Assembly (NCBI RefSeq): GCF_900302485.1
Contig: NZ_OMOI01000002.1
Coordinates: 434,001-498,000, forward strand
Length of the DNA stretch: 64,000 nucleotides
Direction: 5' to 3'
From: Aliiroseovarius pelagivivens
GTDB taxonomy: Bacteria; Pseudomonadota; Alphaproteobacteria; Rhodobacterales; Rhodobacteraceae
Part shown: positions 51,073 through 64,000 of the stretch, piece after piece
Numbering within the stretch: the stretch's first letter is position 1
Layout: each line of letters begins with the position of its first letter
Notes under the pieces: generated by a model
Told to the model about the DNA's origin: nothing
Seen by the model: the letters and a program-made list of their open reading frames with translations, nothing else
Database searches by the model: none
Position numbers and translations under genes: made by a program

Positions 51073-52989
51073 ATGGCCAAAGTCATCGGTATCGACCTCG
51101 GCACCACCAACTCGTGTGTTGCCATCATGGACGGCTCGCAACCGCGAGTCATCGAAAACGCAGAAGGCGCACGTACCACGCCTTCGATCGTCGCCTTCAA
51201 AGATGAAGAGCGACTGGTAGGCCAGCCGGCTAAACGTCAGGCTGTCACCAACCCCGACAACACTGTCTTCGCCGTGAAGCGTCTGATCGGACGCAACATG
51301 AACGATCCGGCTGTCGAAAAAGACAAGAAGCTGGTTCCCTATTCGATCGTGGATGGCGGCAACGGCGACGCATGGGTTGAAGCTGCCGGCGAAAAGTATT
51401 CGCCCTCGCAGATCTCGGCCTTCATTCTGGGCAAGATGAAAGAGACGGCAGAAAGCTATCTGGGTGAAGAAGTCACTCAGGCCGTGATCACCGTGCCCGC
51501 ATATTTCAACGACGCTCAGCGTCAGGCCACCAAAGACGCCGGCAAGATCGCTGGCCTGGAAGTGCTGCGGATCATCAACGAACCGACCGCAGCTGCTCTG
51601 GCCTATGGTCTGGACAAGTCGGAAACCCAAACCATCGCGGTTTATGACCTTGGTGGTGGTACCTTCGACGTGACCATTCTGGAAATCGACGACGGCCTGT
51701 TTGAAGTGAAATCGACCAACGGTGACACGTTCCTTGGTGGTGAAGACTTCGACATGCGCATCGTTCAGTATCTGGTCGATGAGTTCAAAAAAGAAAACCA
51801 GGTCGATCTGTCGAAAGACAAGATGGCTCTGCAGCGCCTGAAAGAAGCCGCTGAGAAAGCCAAGATCGAACTGTCGTCGGCCTCGCAGACCGAAATCAAC
51901 CAACCCTTCATCTCGATGGGCGCTGATGGTGCGCCGCTGCACATGGTTATGAAACTGACCCGCGCCAAGCTGGAAAGCCTTGTGTCGGACCTGATCAAGC
52001 GTTCGATCAAGCCGTGTCAGGCTGCTCTGAAAGACGCTGGTCTGTCGACCGGCGACATCGACGAAGTGGTTCTGGTCGGTGGTATGACCCGTATGCCGCG
52101 CGTGATGGAAGAGGTCTCGAAGTTCTTCGGCAAGGAACCCCACAAGGGTGTGAACCCGGACGAAGTGGTTGCCATGGGTGCTGCCATTCAGGCTGGTGTT
52201 CTGCAGGGCGACGTTAAAGACGTTGTTCTTCTGGACGTAACCCCGCTGTCGCTGGGCATCGAAACGCTGGGTGGTGTTTTCACCCGCCTGATCGACCGCA
52301 ACACGACGATCCCGACTAAGAAGTCGCAGATCTTCTCGACCGCGGAAGACAACCAGAACGCCGTAACCCTGCGTGTGTTCCAAGGCGAACGTGAAATGGC
52401 TGCGGACAACAAGATCCTGGGCCAGTTCAACCTTGAAGACATCCCGCCCGCACCGCGTGGCCTGCCTCAGATCGAGGTGACCTTCGACATCGACGCCAAC
52501 GGCATCGTTGAAGTGGGCGCCAAAGACAAAGGCACCGGCAAAGAGCACAAAATCACCATCCAAGCGTCGGGCGGTCTGTCGGATGACGACATCGACGCAA
52601 TGGTGAAAGACGCTGAAGCCAACGCCGAGGCCGATAAAGAGCGTAAAGAGCTTGTCGAAGCTCGCAACCAGGCCGAAAGCCTGATCCACTCGACCGAAAA
52701 GTCGATGGAAGAGCACAACGACAAGGTCGACCCGACCACGATCGAAGCCATCGAGCTGGCAATTGCTGCTCTGAAGGACGATCTGGCCAAGGAAGACGCG
52801 TCGGCTGACAAGATCAAAGGCGGCGTTCAGAACGTGACCGAAGCGGCCATGAAGCTGGGCGAAGCGATCTATAAGTCGCAGCAAGAAGAAGCTGCGGGGG
52901 AAGCCTCGGAAGAAGCTGATGGCCCCTCGGCCGTTGACGATGACATCGTTGACGCTGACTTCGAAGACCTTGACGACAGCAAACGCTAA
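51073..52989 (+). CDS. dnaK: Molecular chaperone DnaK (Hsp70)
   Basis: 638 residues, standard length. ATPase domain ([50 protein letters not shown]), substrate domain and helical lid, ending in an acidic tail ([15 protein letters not shown]). Works with DnaJ, next downstream, and GrpE, not here. GAGAGGA precedes the ATG. Confidence 0.99.
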   Translation: MAKVIGIDLGTTNSCVAIMDGSQPRVIENAEGARTTPSIVAFKDEERLVGQPAKRQAVTNPDNTVFAVKRLIGRNMNDPAVEKDKKLVPYSIVDGGNGDAWVEAAGEKYSPSQISAFILGKMKETAESYLGEEVTQAVITVPAYFNDAQRQATKDAGKIAGLEVLRIINEPTAAALAYGLDKSETQTIAVYDLGGGTFDVTILEIDDGLFEVKSTNGDTFLGGEDFDMRIVQYLVDEFKKENQVDLSKDKMALQRLKEAAEKAKIELSSASQTEINQPFISMGADGAPLHMVMKLTRAKLESLVSDLIKRSIKPCQAALKDAGLSTGDIDEVVLVGGMTRMPRVMEEVSKFFGKEPHKGVNPDEVVAMGAAIQAGVLQGDVKDVVLLDVTPLSLGIETLGGVFTRLIDRNTTIPTKKSQIFSTAEDNQNAVTLRVFQGEREMAADNKILGQFNLEDIPPAPRGLPQIEVTFDIDANGIVEVGAKDKGTGKEHKITIQASGGLSDDDIDAMVKDAEANAEADKERKELVEARNQAESLIHSTEKSMEEHNDKVDPTTIEAIELAIAALKDDLAKEDASADKIKGGVQNVTEAAMKLGEAIYKSQQEEAAGEASEEADGPSAVDDDIVDADFEDLDDSKR

Positions 52990-53056
52990 GTCGCTTAGGT
53001 GAATGGCGGGGCCACAGGTTGGCCCTGCCTCCCTCCCAAAGGGAGAAGACCCCATC

Positions 53057-54199
53057 ATGGCAAAACGTGATTACTATGACGTTCTTGGCGCCGACAAAGG
53101 TGCTTCGGCGGACGAGCTGAAGAAAGCCTATCGCAAGAAGGCCAAAGAGCTTCATCCAGATCGGAATTCCGACAATCCCGACGCCGAGTCCCAGTTCAAA
53201 GAAGTGAACGAGGCCTACGAAGTCCTGAAGGACGCCGAGAAGAAGGCGGCCTATGACCGCTTTGGTCATGCAGCCTTTGAAGGCGGCATGGGCGGACGTC
53301 CCGGCGGCGGCCATCCCGGCCAAGGCGATTTCGCCAGCGCGTTTTCGGACGTGTTCGACGATCTGTTCGGTGACTTCATGGGTGGACGTCCCGGCAGTGG
53401 CCGCGCGCGTGCTCAGCGTGGGTCGGACCTGCGCTATAACCTGCGTGTCACGCTGGAAGAGGCGTTCTCGGGTCTGCAGAAAACCATTAACGTGCCGACC
53501 TCGGTCGCGTGTGATGAATGCAGCGGCACCGGGTCCGAATCTGGGGCCGAACCAACAATCTGCCCAACCTGTCAGGGCATGGGCAAGGTTCGTGCGCAGC
53601 AGGGTTTCTTTACCGTTGAACGCGCCTGTCCGACCTGTCAGGGCACCGGCCAGATGATCCAGAACCCTTGCAAATCCTGCCACGGCGCAGGGCGTAAGGA
53701 AAAGGAACGCTCGCTGTCGGTGAACATCCCGGCTGGCGTTGAAACCGGCACCCGCATTCGTCTGGCTGGCGAAGGCGAAGCTGGAATGCGCGGCGGGCCC
53801 TCGGGCGATCTGTATATCTTCATCGAAGTGGCCGATCACGCCATTTTCGACCGCGAAGGCACACACTTGCATTGCCGCGTTCCCGTATCGATGAGCGCAG
53901 CAGCGCTTGGCGGAGACATCGAGGTTCCGACCATCGATGGTGGCCGCTCGCGCGTGAAGATCCCGTCAGGCAGCCAATCAGGTCGTCAGATGCGTCTGCG
54001 TTCGAAGGGTATGCCCGGTCTGCGCGGTGGTCCGAATGGTGACATGTATATCGAGCTTGCCGTGGAAACGCCGGTCAACTTGACCTCGCAGCAGAAAGAA
54101 CTGCTGCGCGAGTTCGAGAAGCTGTCGGAAGAGAACAACCCTGAAAGCTCAAGCTTCTTTACGAAAGTCAGAAGCTTCTGGGACAGCATGAAGGGCTGA
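53057..54199 (+). CDS. dnaJ: Co-chaperone DnaJ (Hsp40)
   Basis: 380 residues. J domain with HPD ([10 protein letters not shown]), Gly-rich linker, four zinc motifs ([32 protein letters not shown]) and C-terminal substrate domain. ATG at 53057; an upstream TTG/ATG frame of 18 codons is intergenic. 67 bp after dnaK. Confidence 0.99.
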   Translation: MAKRDYYDVLGADKGASADELKKAYRKKAKELHPDRNSDNPDAESQFKEVNEAYEVLKDAEKKAAYDRFGHAAFEGGMGGRPGGGHPGQGDFASAFSDVFDDLFGDFMGGRPGSGRARAQRGSDLRYNLRVTLEEAFSGLQKTINVPTSVACDECSGTGSESGAEPTICPTCQGMGKVRAQQGFFTVERACPTCQGTGQMIQNPCKSCHGAGRKEKERSLSVNIPAGVETGTRIRLAGEGEAGMRGGPSGDLYIFIEVADHAIFDREGTHLHCRVPVSMSAAALGGDIEVPTIDGGRSRVKIPSGSQSGRQMRLRSKGMPGLRGGPNGDMYIELAVETPVNLTSQQKELLREFEKLSEENNPESSSFFTKVRSFWDSMKG

Positions 54200-54219
54200 T
54201 TGCCCGATCAGAAATCTAG

Positions 54220-54255
54220 ACGCCCCGGTGTTGCATAAACGCCGGGGCGTTTTTG
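54220..54255 (+). terminator. Rho-independent terminator after dnaJ
   Basis: ACGCCCCGGTG (54220-54230) pairs with CGCCGGGGCGT (54240-54250, one G-T wobble) across a 9-base loop, followed by TTTTG. Confidence 0.92.
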
Positions 54256-54307
54256 TTTCTGGGCGGCATTAACCTTTCATTCACCAGTTTTGGGGCAGGC
54301 TAAGCCC

Positions 54308-55081
54308 ATGACTGAACACAGTGAATTTCAATTCGCCGAAATGCCGCAAAGCCTGTTCGAAACGGACGAGGCTCCGATCGTGCCGATTGATATGAAGGCC
54401 GGCAAAATGCCGTCCTATATCAAAGATCACCGTCAACGATTGCGCGCGCGTTTTAACGAAGGCGGCGCACAGGCGATGCCGGATTATGAATTGCTAGAGC
54501 TTTTGCTGTTCCGCTCTATTCCGCGCCGCGATGTGAAGCCCATAGCGCGCGAGCTTTTGGAGATTTTTGGGGACTTTAACCGCGTGGTCACAGCACCAGC
54601 CGATCGGTTGCGCGCCGTGGCGGGGATTGGCGACACTGTCATCACGGACCTGAAGATCATCGAGGCCGCCGCCCATCGCATGGCACGATCCAAGGTGATC
54701 CAGCGCCATGTGATTTCCAGCTGGGATGCAGTGCTAGACTATTGTCACACCACTATGGCACATCGTGACACCGAACAGTTCCGAGTGCTGTTTCTGGACC
54801 GCAAGAATGTGTTGATCGCAGACGAGGAACAGGCAAAAGGCACAGTTGATCACGTGCCGGTGTACCCACGCGAAGTCGTAAAGCGCGCTTTGGAGCTGAA
54901 TGCCTCGGCCCTTATTTTGGTGCACAACCATCCATCTGGGGATCCGACGCCATCAGACAGCGATATTCAGATGACGGCGCAGGTGAATGACGCGGCGAAG
55001 GCTTTGGGAATTGCGCTGCACGATCACTTGATCATCGGGAAATCGACCGAGCTGAGCTTTCGTTCAGAGGGCTATTTGTAG
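54308..55081 (+). CDS. radC: RadC-family JAB1/MPN domain protein
   Basis: 257 residues. N-terminal helix-hairpin-helix part ([30 protein letters not shown]) and C-terminal JAMM metal site [14 protein letters not shown] with Glu in VLFLDRKN...AEE region. The family was tied to DNA repair, but a true function is unclear. ATG at 54308; two codons differ from an upstream in-frame start. No mobile-element context here. Confidence 0.92.
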   Translation: MTEHSEFQFAEMPQSLFETDEAPIVPIDMKAGKMPSYIKDHRQRLRARFNEGGAQAMPDYELLELLLFRSIPRRDVKPIARELLEIFGDFNRVVTAPADRLRAVAGIGDTVITDLKIIEAAAHRMARSKVIQRHVISSWDAVLDYCHTTMAHRDTEQFRVLFLDRKNVLIADEEQAKGTVDHVPVYPREVVKRALELNASALILVHNHPSGDPTPSDSDIQMTAQVNDAAKALGIALHDHLIIGKSTELSFRSEGYL

Positions 55082-55184
55082 GTTCAGGTGTTTCTGGTTC
55101 AGGGGCATCATCAATTCGCTGCCACGCTTACGGCGTTGTCGGGACGTTGGTGATCCAAATGTTTTAGCTGAAACTGAATACGCC

Positions 55185-56762
55185 TTAGTCCACCCAAATC
55201 TCGACCCGTCGGTTCACACTGCGGCCCCAAGCGCTGTCGTCGCAGGCCATCGGCATCGCCTCGCCAAAGGCATCTATGTGCATGTCGACACGCGAAAGAT
55301 CAAAAGCTTCCAACTGAGCCAGAACCAAATCCCGGACCGCGCGTGCGCGACGTTCGGATAGGGTTCTGTTCTGCTCTGCTGCGCCCTGACCATCAGAAAA
55401 ACCTATGAAAGACAAACGATTACCGTCAAACCGTCCGCTTTCCAGTGCCTCGGCCAGCAAGGCCACGTTTGATCGCGATGGCGCATCCAGAAGGGTCGAG
55501 CCGCCTTGGAAACGGAAGCTGATCGACAGGCGTTCGGACCCGGAAAGAGTGTTGATCATGCGCTGAAGCTCGGACAGTGCGACTTCTTCTCCGGCAGAAA
55601 AGATCGCATTTGCCATTCGGTCCCCCTGCGCGCGGATCGGCTGACGTGTCAGCGCCTGATCCACAAAGCCCGCGCGACGCGTGACAAACTGTGCGCTGTC
55701 TGTGCGCAGATAGGACAGAAACTCGCGCCCGATCTGAGGCAATCGACGTTCCGGCAAATACAGAAACATCGGCATGGTCAGTGGATAGTCCTCGGACTTG
55801 ATCGACGCGCGCGAGGCGTGAACCGAAAACCCACAACTTCCCGAAAGCTCGACCACTTCACCGCTTCCGCGCTGGGTATAGGTGGTCATGGCGATGCCAT
55901 ACGGATCACGCGCAATGGCATCGGCAAGGGTACGGCTGTTCGGGTGAATCACCACGCGGTCAGACAGGGTGACGCCCTGTGCCGCAATGACGTCTTGCAT
56001 AAAAACCGGGCCAAACCCTTCTTCGACATCCATCATATAGGGCGTGATTGGCGCGTCTTCGCCGCCCAGTTCAGACCAGTTGCTGATCTTACCTGAAAAG
56101 ATCGCTGCCAGTTGCGAGATCGAGATCCGCGTCACTGGATTACCCGGCGACACAATGGGCACCAACGCATCCAGCGCCGCAACCCGACTTTGGCGCGCCA
56201 CACGCAGATCACCAAATCCGGCATCCCGCGCAAGACCGCGCTCGCGGATGGTGGCTTGCCGCATCGACAGCACCATATCGGCTTGCTGGCTCAGAAGATC
56301 CGCAAAGCCTTCGGAACTGGTGGTCAGCTTGATGGTAAAGCGTGCGACCTCTTGCCCAGTGCCGCCTTCCAGAAGGGTATAGAGCGTCCCAACCCCCTGA
56401 ACTTCTTCGCGTTTCAGGGCATAGCCATTGCGCAAGGCAAAACCTTCGACCAGCGCGGGGAACAAGACCGCGCCCATATTGTGCGCGCCCGAGATTGTTA
56501 GCTCTGCCACAAACGGGCCAAGGCTTGGGCAGCCCGGTCCTTCACAGCTTACGCCCGAACTGTCGACGGTCAGAATGCCGAATTCGGTATCCACGCGGTA
56601 AAACTCGCCATCGAACGTCAGAAGATGACCAGTCAGTTCGATGGATCCATCACGAGAGGTCAACGTGACATCCTGCGCCTGGGCCGCAAAACTGCCAATC
56701 AGCGAGATCGCACAGACTGCACCAAGCAGGCGCGCAAGGATATCCTGAAGAATTCGAGTCAC
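55185..56762 (-). CDS. Exported PstS-like substrate-binding / OmpA fusion protein
   Basis: 525 residues. Signal peptide (ARLLGAVCAISLIGSFAAQA), a short N-terminal domain (DGSIELTGHLLTFDGEFYRV), then a phosphate-binding-protein-like module (about 85-340: ISISQLAAIFSGKISNWSEL, IAMTTYTQRGSG) and a C-terminal OmpA peptidoglycan-binding domain (about 395-525: FRFQGGSTLLDAPSRSN, GFSDGQGAAEQN, LSERRARAVRDLV, VNRRVEIWV). The OmpA part should hold it to the cell wall. Ligand unknown; no pst genes nearby, so it is more likely a sensor or scavenger than a transporter subunit. Confidence 0.85.
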   Translation of the reverse strand: MTRILQDILARLLGAVCAISLIGSFAAQAQDVTLTSRDGSIELTGHLLTFDGEFYRVDTEFGILTVDSSGVSCEGPGCPSLGPFVAELTISGAHNMGAVLFPALVEGFALRNGYALKREEVQGVGTLYTLLEGGTGQEVARFTIKLTTSSEGFADLLSQQADMVLSMRQATIRERGLARDAGFGDLRVARQSRVAALDALVPIVSPGNPVTRISISQLAAIFSGKISNWSELGGEDAPITPYMMDVEEGFGPVFMQDVIAAQGVTLSDRVVIHPNSRTLADAIARDPYGIAMTTYTQRGSGEVVELSGSCGFSVHASRASIKSEDYPLTMPMFLYLPERRLPQIGREFLSYLRTDSAQFVTRRAGFVDQALTRQPIRAQGDRMANAIFSAGEEVALSELQRMINTLSGSERLSISFRFQGGSTLLDAPSRSNVALLAEALESGRFDGNRLSFIGFSDGQGAAEQNRTLSERRARAVRDLVLAQLEAFDLSRVDMHIDAFGEAMPMACDDSAWGRSVNRRVEIWVD

Positions 56763-56859
56763 AGGGGGACCATAGGGTTTTCCACGCTCAGCGCCAGAGC
56801 TTCCAGCTTGGATGAAGGATTTTCCAGACGCGGGCGTGGCAATCCTTCAACGTCAATCG

Positions 56860-58854
56860 CTAGCGGGGCGGCAGCGACAAAACTGCATCCACAATGTCAG
56901 GTGCGATCAGTTTCGCCCCGGCGGGACTAAGATGATCGTCGTCAAGATAGAGGATGCTTTCCGGTTCCGAGTTCATGCACCGCGACGACGTAGCATCGCA
57001 AAACCTTGCATGGATCGGCGCAACCGCAACATGCTTCGATTGGTCCTCAAGCATGGAGAACATCTTCGCCAGAAGCTTCGTGCGCTCGACATAGACGGAA
57101 TAGGGCGTTGTTAGGGTCTGATCAGCGCGCCCTTCGAAATACATGCGCTTCGCGATCAGCTCGGGCACGTTCCAACCGGCTTCGGGAATGGGGTCGACCA
57201 AAACCAGATTGAAGCGCTTACTCAACTCTTCAAGCTTGGTCCGCAGAAGATCAATCTGCGGCATCTGAGATGCGGCCAGCGGATCGGCCATCTGATCCCG
57301 CACATCCATGCGGATCCCATGTTCGACGCCACCTTCGCCATTGCTAAATCGCGTGCCGTACAAATAGGCCGGGAACCGCGCGGTCAAAACCAGCGTATCA
57401 ATGCCGATATCATTTGCATGAGTCAGGATGGCCTCAACGAATTCGGAACATTCATGGGCGGTGGATTTATGCACGCGCTCCATATCCAGCAGGGGGATGC
57501 ATCCGCCATATGACCCGACATATACATCTCGCCCGCTTGCATTCAGGGCCGCAACCACCGGTCCGGAAATCGCCGCGACATGACTGTCCCCCAGCAAAAG
57601 GACAGAGCCCGACGCGGCCGGCGTGGTGAAGTGACAGTCCGGCTTCGGCACGTGCCATGGCTTCTTCTCGTCAAAATGGCAGGTTCGGTCGATCTGGTCG
57701 GTATTTAGTTTCAGAACCGCGCGCGCTTTGGGTGAGAACCGGTCAGGAAGGCCCTTGTTCACATGGCCCAAAACGCCGATTCCAGCGATCAAAACCAGTC
57801 CCGCAATGCTGGTTGCAAAGACACCGGACTGCGTTTTCAACCGCGTGCTCGGTCCCGCGCGGAAAGGCTGTTCCACATAGCGCCAACTGAACGCGGCAAG
57901 GATCAGGGACAGTGCTGCCAGACCCAGCATCAAGCCAAGGCTGGGTTCGGTCAGGCTGCGAATGCGTGCGAATGCAAAAAGGGGTTGGTGCCAAAGATAG
58001 GCGCTGTAGCTGATCAGCCCGATCCCCACGATGGGTTTAGCGGATAACAGGGCAGCAACCCGCGTGCCTTGCTGTCCGAACAGGATGATCAACAACACAC
58101 CGGTAACCGGCAACAGGGTATAGAGACTGGGGAACGGGGTCGTATCGTCAAACAGAAAGACTGACAGCGCGATGGCAAGAATACCAAGCGCGGCGGCGGC
58201 ATCATTGCCGGGCAGGGCGCGACGCTGCAGGGCGAAGGCGCAGAAGGACCCGGCCAAAAGCTCCCACACGCGGCCGGGCGCCAGAAAGAAATTTGCAGCA
58301 GGGTGGTCGCGCCAGCCCCATTCAGCCAAGCCAAGACTGACCAGTGCCATCAGCGCTAGGATCCAGATCACAGCACGCCGGCCCAGCTTCCACAGCACGA
58401 ACAGCAAGACGGGAAAGACCACATAGAACTGCTCTTCAATCGCCAAACTCCAGGTATGGAGCAGCGGTTTCAGATCTGCCCCGGCCTCGAAATAGCCGCT
58501 TTCCATCCAGAACAGGAAATTCGAGGAAAACAGGCTGACGGCCACAACGCTTTGGGAATAGTCGCGCAATTGCGCGGGAAGCATCCACAAGACCGCAAAC
58601 GGAATGGTGCAGAGCACCACGAAGAACAGCGCGGGTAAGATGCGGCGTGCACGACGTTCATAGAATTTAAGAAGGCTGAAGCGGCCACGCTCGATGTCTT
58701 CGATCAGGATCGAGGTGATCAGATATCCACTGATCACAAAAAAGACGTCGACCCCGACAAATCCACCCTCAAACAGGCCAATGCCCGCGTGAAAGAATAT
58801 GACGGGCAAAACTGCAACCGCCCGCAAGCCATCAATCTCTGGCCGATAGATCAT
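56860..58854 (-). CDS. OafA-type membrane acyltransferase with SGNH domain
   Basis: 664 residues. N-terminal acyltransferase-3 domain of about ten TM helices starts YRPEIDGLRAVAVLPVIFFH (conserved R/H), with ISYSAYLWHQPLF and WRYVEQPFR. The C-terminal SGNH-hydrolase-like domain has LLLGDSHVAA and DDDHLSPAGA. Transfers acetyl or other acyl groups to surface glycans (O-antigen, capsule). ATG at 58854; the frame's earlier start is a TTG. The target may be the glycan made by the cluster at 41.8-50.8 kb; inference. Confidence 0.92.
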   Translation of the reverse strand: MIYRPEIDGLRAVAVLPVIFFHAGIGLFEGGFVGVDVFFVISGYLITSILIEDIERGRFSLLKFYERRARRILPALFFVVLCTIPFAVLWMLPAQLRDYSQSVVAVSLFSSNFLFWMESGYFEAGADLKPLLHTWSLAIEEQFYVVFPVLLFVLWKLGRRAVIWILALMALVSLGLAEWGWRDHPAANFFLAPGRVWELLAGSFCAFALQRRALPGNDAAAALGILAIALSVFLFDDTTPFPSLYTLLPVTGVLLIILFGQQGTRVAALLSAKPIVGIGLISYSAYLWHQPLFAFARIRSLTEPSLGLMLGLAALSLILAAFSWRYVEQPFRAGPSTRLKTQSGVFATSIAGLVLIAGIGVLGHVNKGLPDRFSPKARAVLKLNTDQIDRTCHFDEKKPWHVPKPDCHFTTPAASGSVLLLGDSHVAAISGPVVAALNASGRDVYVGSYGGCIPLLDMERVHKSTAHECSEFVEAILTHANDIGIDTLVLTARFPAYLYGTRFSNGEGGVEHGIRMDVRDQMADPLAASQMPQIDLLRTKLEELSKRFNLVLVDPIPEAGWNVPELIAKRMYFEGRADQTLTTPYSVYVERTKLLAKMFSMLEDQSKHVAVAPIHARFCDATSSRCMNSEPESILYLDDDHLSPAGAKLIAPDIVDAVLSLPPR

Positions 58855-58965
58855 AAACCAACAATATCCTGTCAAATACCGCTTTACGATAGGTTAGCTA
58901 TCGGCAGTCCTGCAAGATATTGTTGTCGTCAGGGGATGTCGCGCCACACAGCGACGCGACGCCGT

Positions 58966-61638
<2,673 letters not shown>

Positions 61639-61817
61639 GTTTTTTGTGCCTCAATGCGGTTTAACGCTGGTTTGACCAGAGGAAACTTGCCCGTCCTGAT
61701 CCAGCCACCTATCTAAGTGCTCAAGAACCCACGCTCTCAAGCCCCTAGCGATGTAAGCGTCGGGTGTAAAACTGTCAATGTTGCCGGGGAAACCGGCCTG
61801 TTTTGAAGGATATTTTT

Positions 61818-62696
61818 ATGATTTATCGCCACGCGGCGGCCTTTGGCTTTGCCCTCTCGCTGACTTTGGGTGCTCCGGCATTCGCGCAGGAAACCGCGAC
61901 CGACGACGCCATGCCCAAGGTCGAGGTTCAGGCAGACACCGTTTTGGCGACTGTGAACGGAGAACAAATTACCGTTGCGCATGTCATCGCCGCCCGTCAG
62001 GGCTTGGCGCAACAGTTTCAGCAATTGCCCGATGACGTTCTGTTTCCGGGTCTGGTCGAGCAGCTGATCCAGCAAACCGTTCTGGGTCAGGCCGTTGATG
62101 AGGTCAGCCGCCGGAACGCAGTCATTCTGGAAAACACCCGCCGCGAAATGGCCGCCGCTGAAAAGGTCGACGATATCGTCGCGGATGCGGTAACGGACGA
62201 AGCCCTGCAAGCTGCCTATGACGCACAATATGCAGATGCGGAACCGTCGAAAGAGTTCAGCGCAGCGCATATTCTGGTGGCCACCGAAGATGAAGCGAAA
62301 GACCTGATCACCAAACTGGAAGGCGGCGCGGACTTTGCCGAGCTGGCGAAAGAGTTTTCGACCGGTCCTTCTGGTCCTGGCGGCGGCGATCTTGGCTGGT
62401 TTGGTCCCGGTATGATGGTGAAGCCATTTGAAGACGCCGTTTTCGCGCTTGAGACAGGTGCCGTTTCCGCCCCTGTGCAGACCCAATTCGGTTGGCACGT
62501 GGTCAAGCTGAACGACACCCGCATGGTCGGCGCCCCAGAACTGGACGACGTGCGCGCCGAATTGGCCACTCAGATCGAGAATGATGCGGTCGATACAGCC
62601 CTGCAGGCGCTTCTGGACGGCGCAACAATTGAACGCACCGAGCTGGAGGGGATCGACCCTGCTGTCTCGCGTGATATGACACTTCTGGACAACTGA
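61818..62696 (+). CDS. Exported PpiC-type peptidyl-prolyl isomerase
   Basis: 292 residues. Signal peptide ([22 protein letters not shown]), a SurA_N-like helical region, and a parvulin domain ([47 protein letters not shown]). Periplasmic chaperone or isomerase for outer-membrane proteins. ATG at 61818 with AAGGA 7 bases upstream; the earlier TTG is rejected. A GCCGG/CCGGC hairpin (61783-61797) precedes the ribosome site. 15 bp to argJ. Confidence 0.94.
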   Translation: MIYRHAAAFGFALSLTLGAPAFAQETATDDAMPKVEVQADTVLATVNGEQITVAHVIAARQGLAQQFQQLPDDVLFPGLVEQLIQQTVLGQAVDEVSRRNAVILENTRREMAAAEKVDDIVADAVTDEALQAAYDAQYADAEPSKEFSAAHILVATEDEAKDLITKLEGGADFAELAKEFSTGPSGPGGGDLGWFGPGMMVKPFEDAVFALETGAVSAPVQTQFGWHVVKLNDTRMVGAPELDDVRAELATQIENDAVDTALQALLDGATIERTELEGIDPAVSRDMTLLDN

Positions 62697-62711
62697 CCTC
62701 AGGGGACAAAG

Positions 62712-64000
62712 ATGGGCAAGACGGCGAAGATCAAAAAGCTGAAAAAGAAGGTATCCAAGCTGAAGGCCAAGCTGGCTGCGGCGCAGGACCACACGCATAA
62801 GGTTTCGCCGCTTGCGCCTGCAAGCTTTCCCGACCTTCCCGTGATTGCCGGGGCGCGGTTCTCGGCGGTTAAGGCGGGTGTGAAGTACAAAGATCGGCTG
62901 GATGTGATGCTGGCCGAGCTTCAGGCGGGCAGCACTGTGGCTGGTGTGTTCACCAAGTCCGCCACGCGGTCTGCGCCCGTTCTGGATTGTCAGGCAAAAC
63001 TGGGCGGTGCCTCGGACAAGGGCGCGGCATTCCTGGTCAACGCCGGCAACTCGAACGCCTTCACAGGCGCCACCGGAGACGGATCGGTAGCCGCCATTAC
63101 CTCGGCGGTTGCGGGTGCGCTGGATGTGCCGCAGGATCGTGTTTTCACCGCCTCGACTGGTGTGATTGGCGAACCACTGCCCCATGATCGCATCACCGCC
63201 AAGATCGACGAGCTGAAGGGCCTTTTGGTCCCCGATGCGATGCAGGACGCCGCACAGGCGATCCGAACCACCGACACCTTCCCTAAAGGCGCAAAGGCCG
63301 AGGTCAAGATCGGCGACCGGATCGTGCATATCGCAGGGTTTGCCAAGGGCTCGGGCATGATTGCCCCGGATATGGCGACGATGCTGGTGTTCATCTTCAC
63401 TGATGCAAAAATCGCCCAGGAAGACTTGCAGGCCATGCTGTCCGACCTGAACGAAGACAGCTTCAACGCCATCACCGTTGACAGCGATACCTCGACCTCG
63501 GACACGCTGCTTCTGGCGGCGACGGGTGCCTCGGGTGTTGACGTCGATCAGAACAACACTGCCTTCCGGACGGCCTTGAACGACGTGATGCTGGATCTGG
63601 CCCATCAGGTCGTGCGCGACGGCGAGGGCGCCACGAAGTTTGTCGAGGTCCGCGTGACCGGTGCGAAATCCGATGCGGAGGCGAAAATTCATGCGCTTTC
63701 AATCGCCAACTCACCCTTGGTGAAAACCGCAGTTGCGGGTGAGGATCCCAATTGGGGTCGCGTCGTCATGGCGATCGGCAAGTCCGGCGCCTATGCTGAT
63801 CGCGATCTTCTAACGATCCGGTTCGGAGATATTCTGGTTGCGGAAAAAGGTTGGGTTTCGCCCGATTATCAGGAAGAGGCTGGCGCGACCTACATGAAGC
63901 AGGACGATCTGCTGATCGACGTGGATCTTGGCGTCGGTGACGGCCAAGCAACCGTCTGGACCTGCGACCTGACCCACGCCTACATCCAGATCAACGCGGA
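62712..64000 (+). CDS. argJ: Bifunctional ornithine acetyltransferase/N-acetylglutamate synthase ArgJ, 3' partial
   Basis: 429 codons visible; the last few residues (after THAYIQINA) lie past the window edge. ArgJ moves acetyl from N-acetylornithine to glutamate. Autocleavage region AKGSGMIAPDMATML has the nucleophile Thr223; TGASGVDV and EDPNWGRVV are also typical. The first about 30 residues (MGKTAKIKKLKKKVSKLKAK) form a Lys-rich extension not seen in textbook ArgJ; the recognised domain starts near VSPLAPASFP at 31. AGGGG precedes the ATG. Cotranscribed with the PPIase gene, divergent from secA. Confidence 0.95.
   Translation, partial: MGKTAKIKKLKKKVSKLKAKLAAAQDHTHKVSPLAPASFPDLPVIAGARFSAVKAGVKYKDRLDVMLAELQAGSTVAGVFTKSATRSAPVLDCQAKLGGASDKGAAFLVNAGNSNAFTGATGDGSVAAITSAVAGALDVPQDRVFTASTGVIGEPLPHDRITAKIDELKGLLVPDAMQDAAQAIRTTDTFPKGAKAEVKIGDRIVHIAGFAKGSGMIAPDMATMLVFIFTDAKIAQEDLQAMLSDLNEDSFNAITVDSDTSTSDTLLLAATGASGVDVDQNNTAFRTALNDVMLDLAHQVVRDGEGATKFVEVRVTGAKSDAEAKIHALSIANSPLVKTAVAGEDPNWGRVVMAIGKSGAYADRDLLTIRFGDILVAEKGWVSPDYQEEAGATYMKQDDLLIDVDLGVGDGQATVWTCDLTHAYIQINA

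Noticed and set aside
51067..53058. 663-codon minus-strand frame opposite dnaK
   Set aside because: Shadow frame caused by codon bias in a highly expressed gene.
54308..55081. radC as a sign of a genomic island
   Set aside because: RadC is often found on islands, but here it sits between dnaJ and envelope genes with no integrase, tRNA or repeats.
61737..63692. 651-codon minus-strand frame opposite the PPIase and argJ genes
   Set aside because: Spans two unrelated real genes and their gap; no ribosome site or family motif.

Overview
The window reads as chromosomal DNA of an alphaproteobacterium, most likely a marine roseobacter-group member of the Rhodobacteraceae. This is inferred from gene content: a CcrM-type GANTC methyltransferase, a SoeABC sulfite dehydrogenase, DUF2125 and DUF721 proteins, the secA / peptidyl-prolyl isomerase / argJ arrangement, many GcvA-type LysR regulators, and the NodH-like / DUF5928 glycan genes. 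Composition is GC-rich and even. I found no rRNA, tRNA, prophage, insertion sequence or CRISPR array. About 57 protein genes fill nearly the whole window; only two gene-free stretches exceed 300 bases.

Layout. (1) 1-16,040 is a catabolic region with four LysR regulators. It holds an aldehyde dehydrogenase (cut by the window edge), a trimethylamine-dehydrogenase/DgcA-type flavoprotein, an M20 deacetylase, an SDR / small membrane protein / ThDP enzyme operon, an RTX protein, a dimethylglycine/sarcosine dehydrogenase fused to GcvT, and an unusual serine hydroxymethyltransferase paralogue. Together these suggest oxidative N-demethylation of methylated amines or betaines with capture of the one-carbon unit on tetrahydrofolate. 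(2) 16,170-20,145 holds envelope proteins of poorly known function, including a membrane-anchored winged-helix regulator and a Cys-repeat protein. (3) 20,180-28,720 is mostly housekeeping: rnhB, ccrM, a GST, an AlkB monooxygenase, mutY, DUF721, a DsbA-like protein, lpxK and waaA. A 97-bp nested inverted repeat lies between the DsbA-like gene and lpxK. (4) 28,790-31,980 is a gapdh-arsJ arsenate detoxification pair followed by an esterase. (5) 32,050-37,900 is a siroheme-synthase-like protein divergent from soeABC. (6) 37,960-41,840 is an RNase D-like gene, lptC-lptA-lptB, hpf and ptsN, without rpoN in its common place. (7) 41,840-50,840 is a surface-glycan locus: galU, two tandem glycosyltransferases, a GT14/DUF5928 protein, a double sulfotransferase, kdsB, cysQ and a polysaccharide ABC permease. 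(8) 51,070-64,000 holds dnaK-dnaJ, radC, a PstS/OmpA fusion, an acyltransferase, secA, a PPIase and argJ (3' end cut by the window edge).

The most unusual items are: the SHMT paralogue with several replaced active-site residues; the TMADH-like enzyme that keeps the flavinylation cysteine but not the substrate-binding aromatics; the sulfated-glycan operon with a two-module sulfotransferase; the reversed-topology membrane transcription factor; the siroheme synthase with a decayed methyltransferase half; and the nested palindrome at 26,333-26,429. No wholly new defence or mobile system was recognised.
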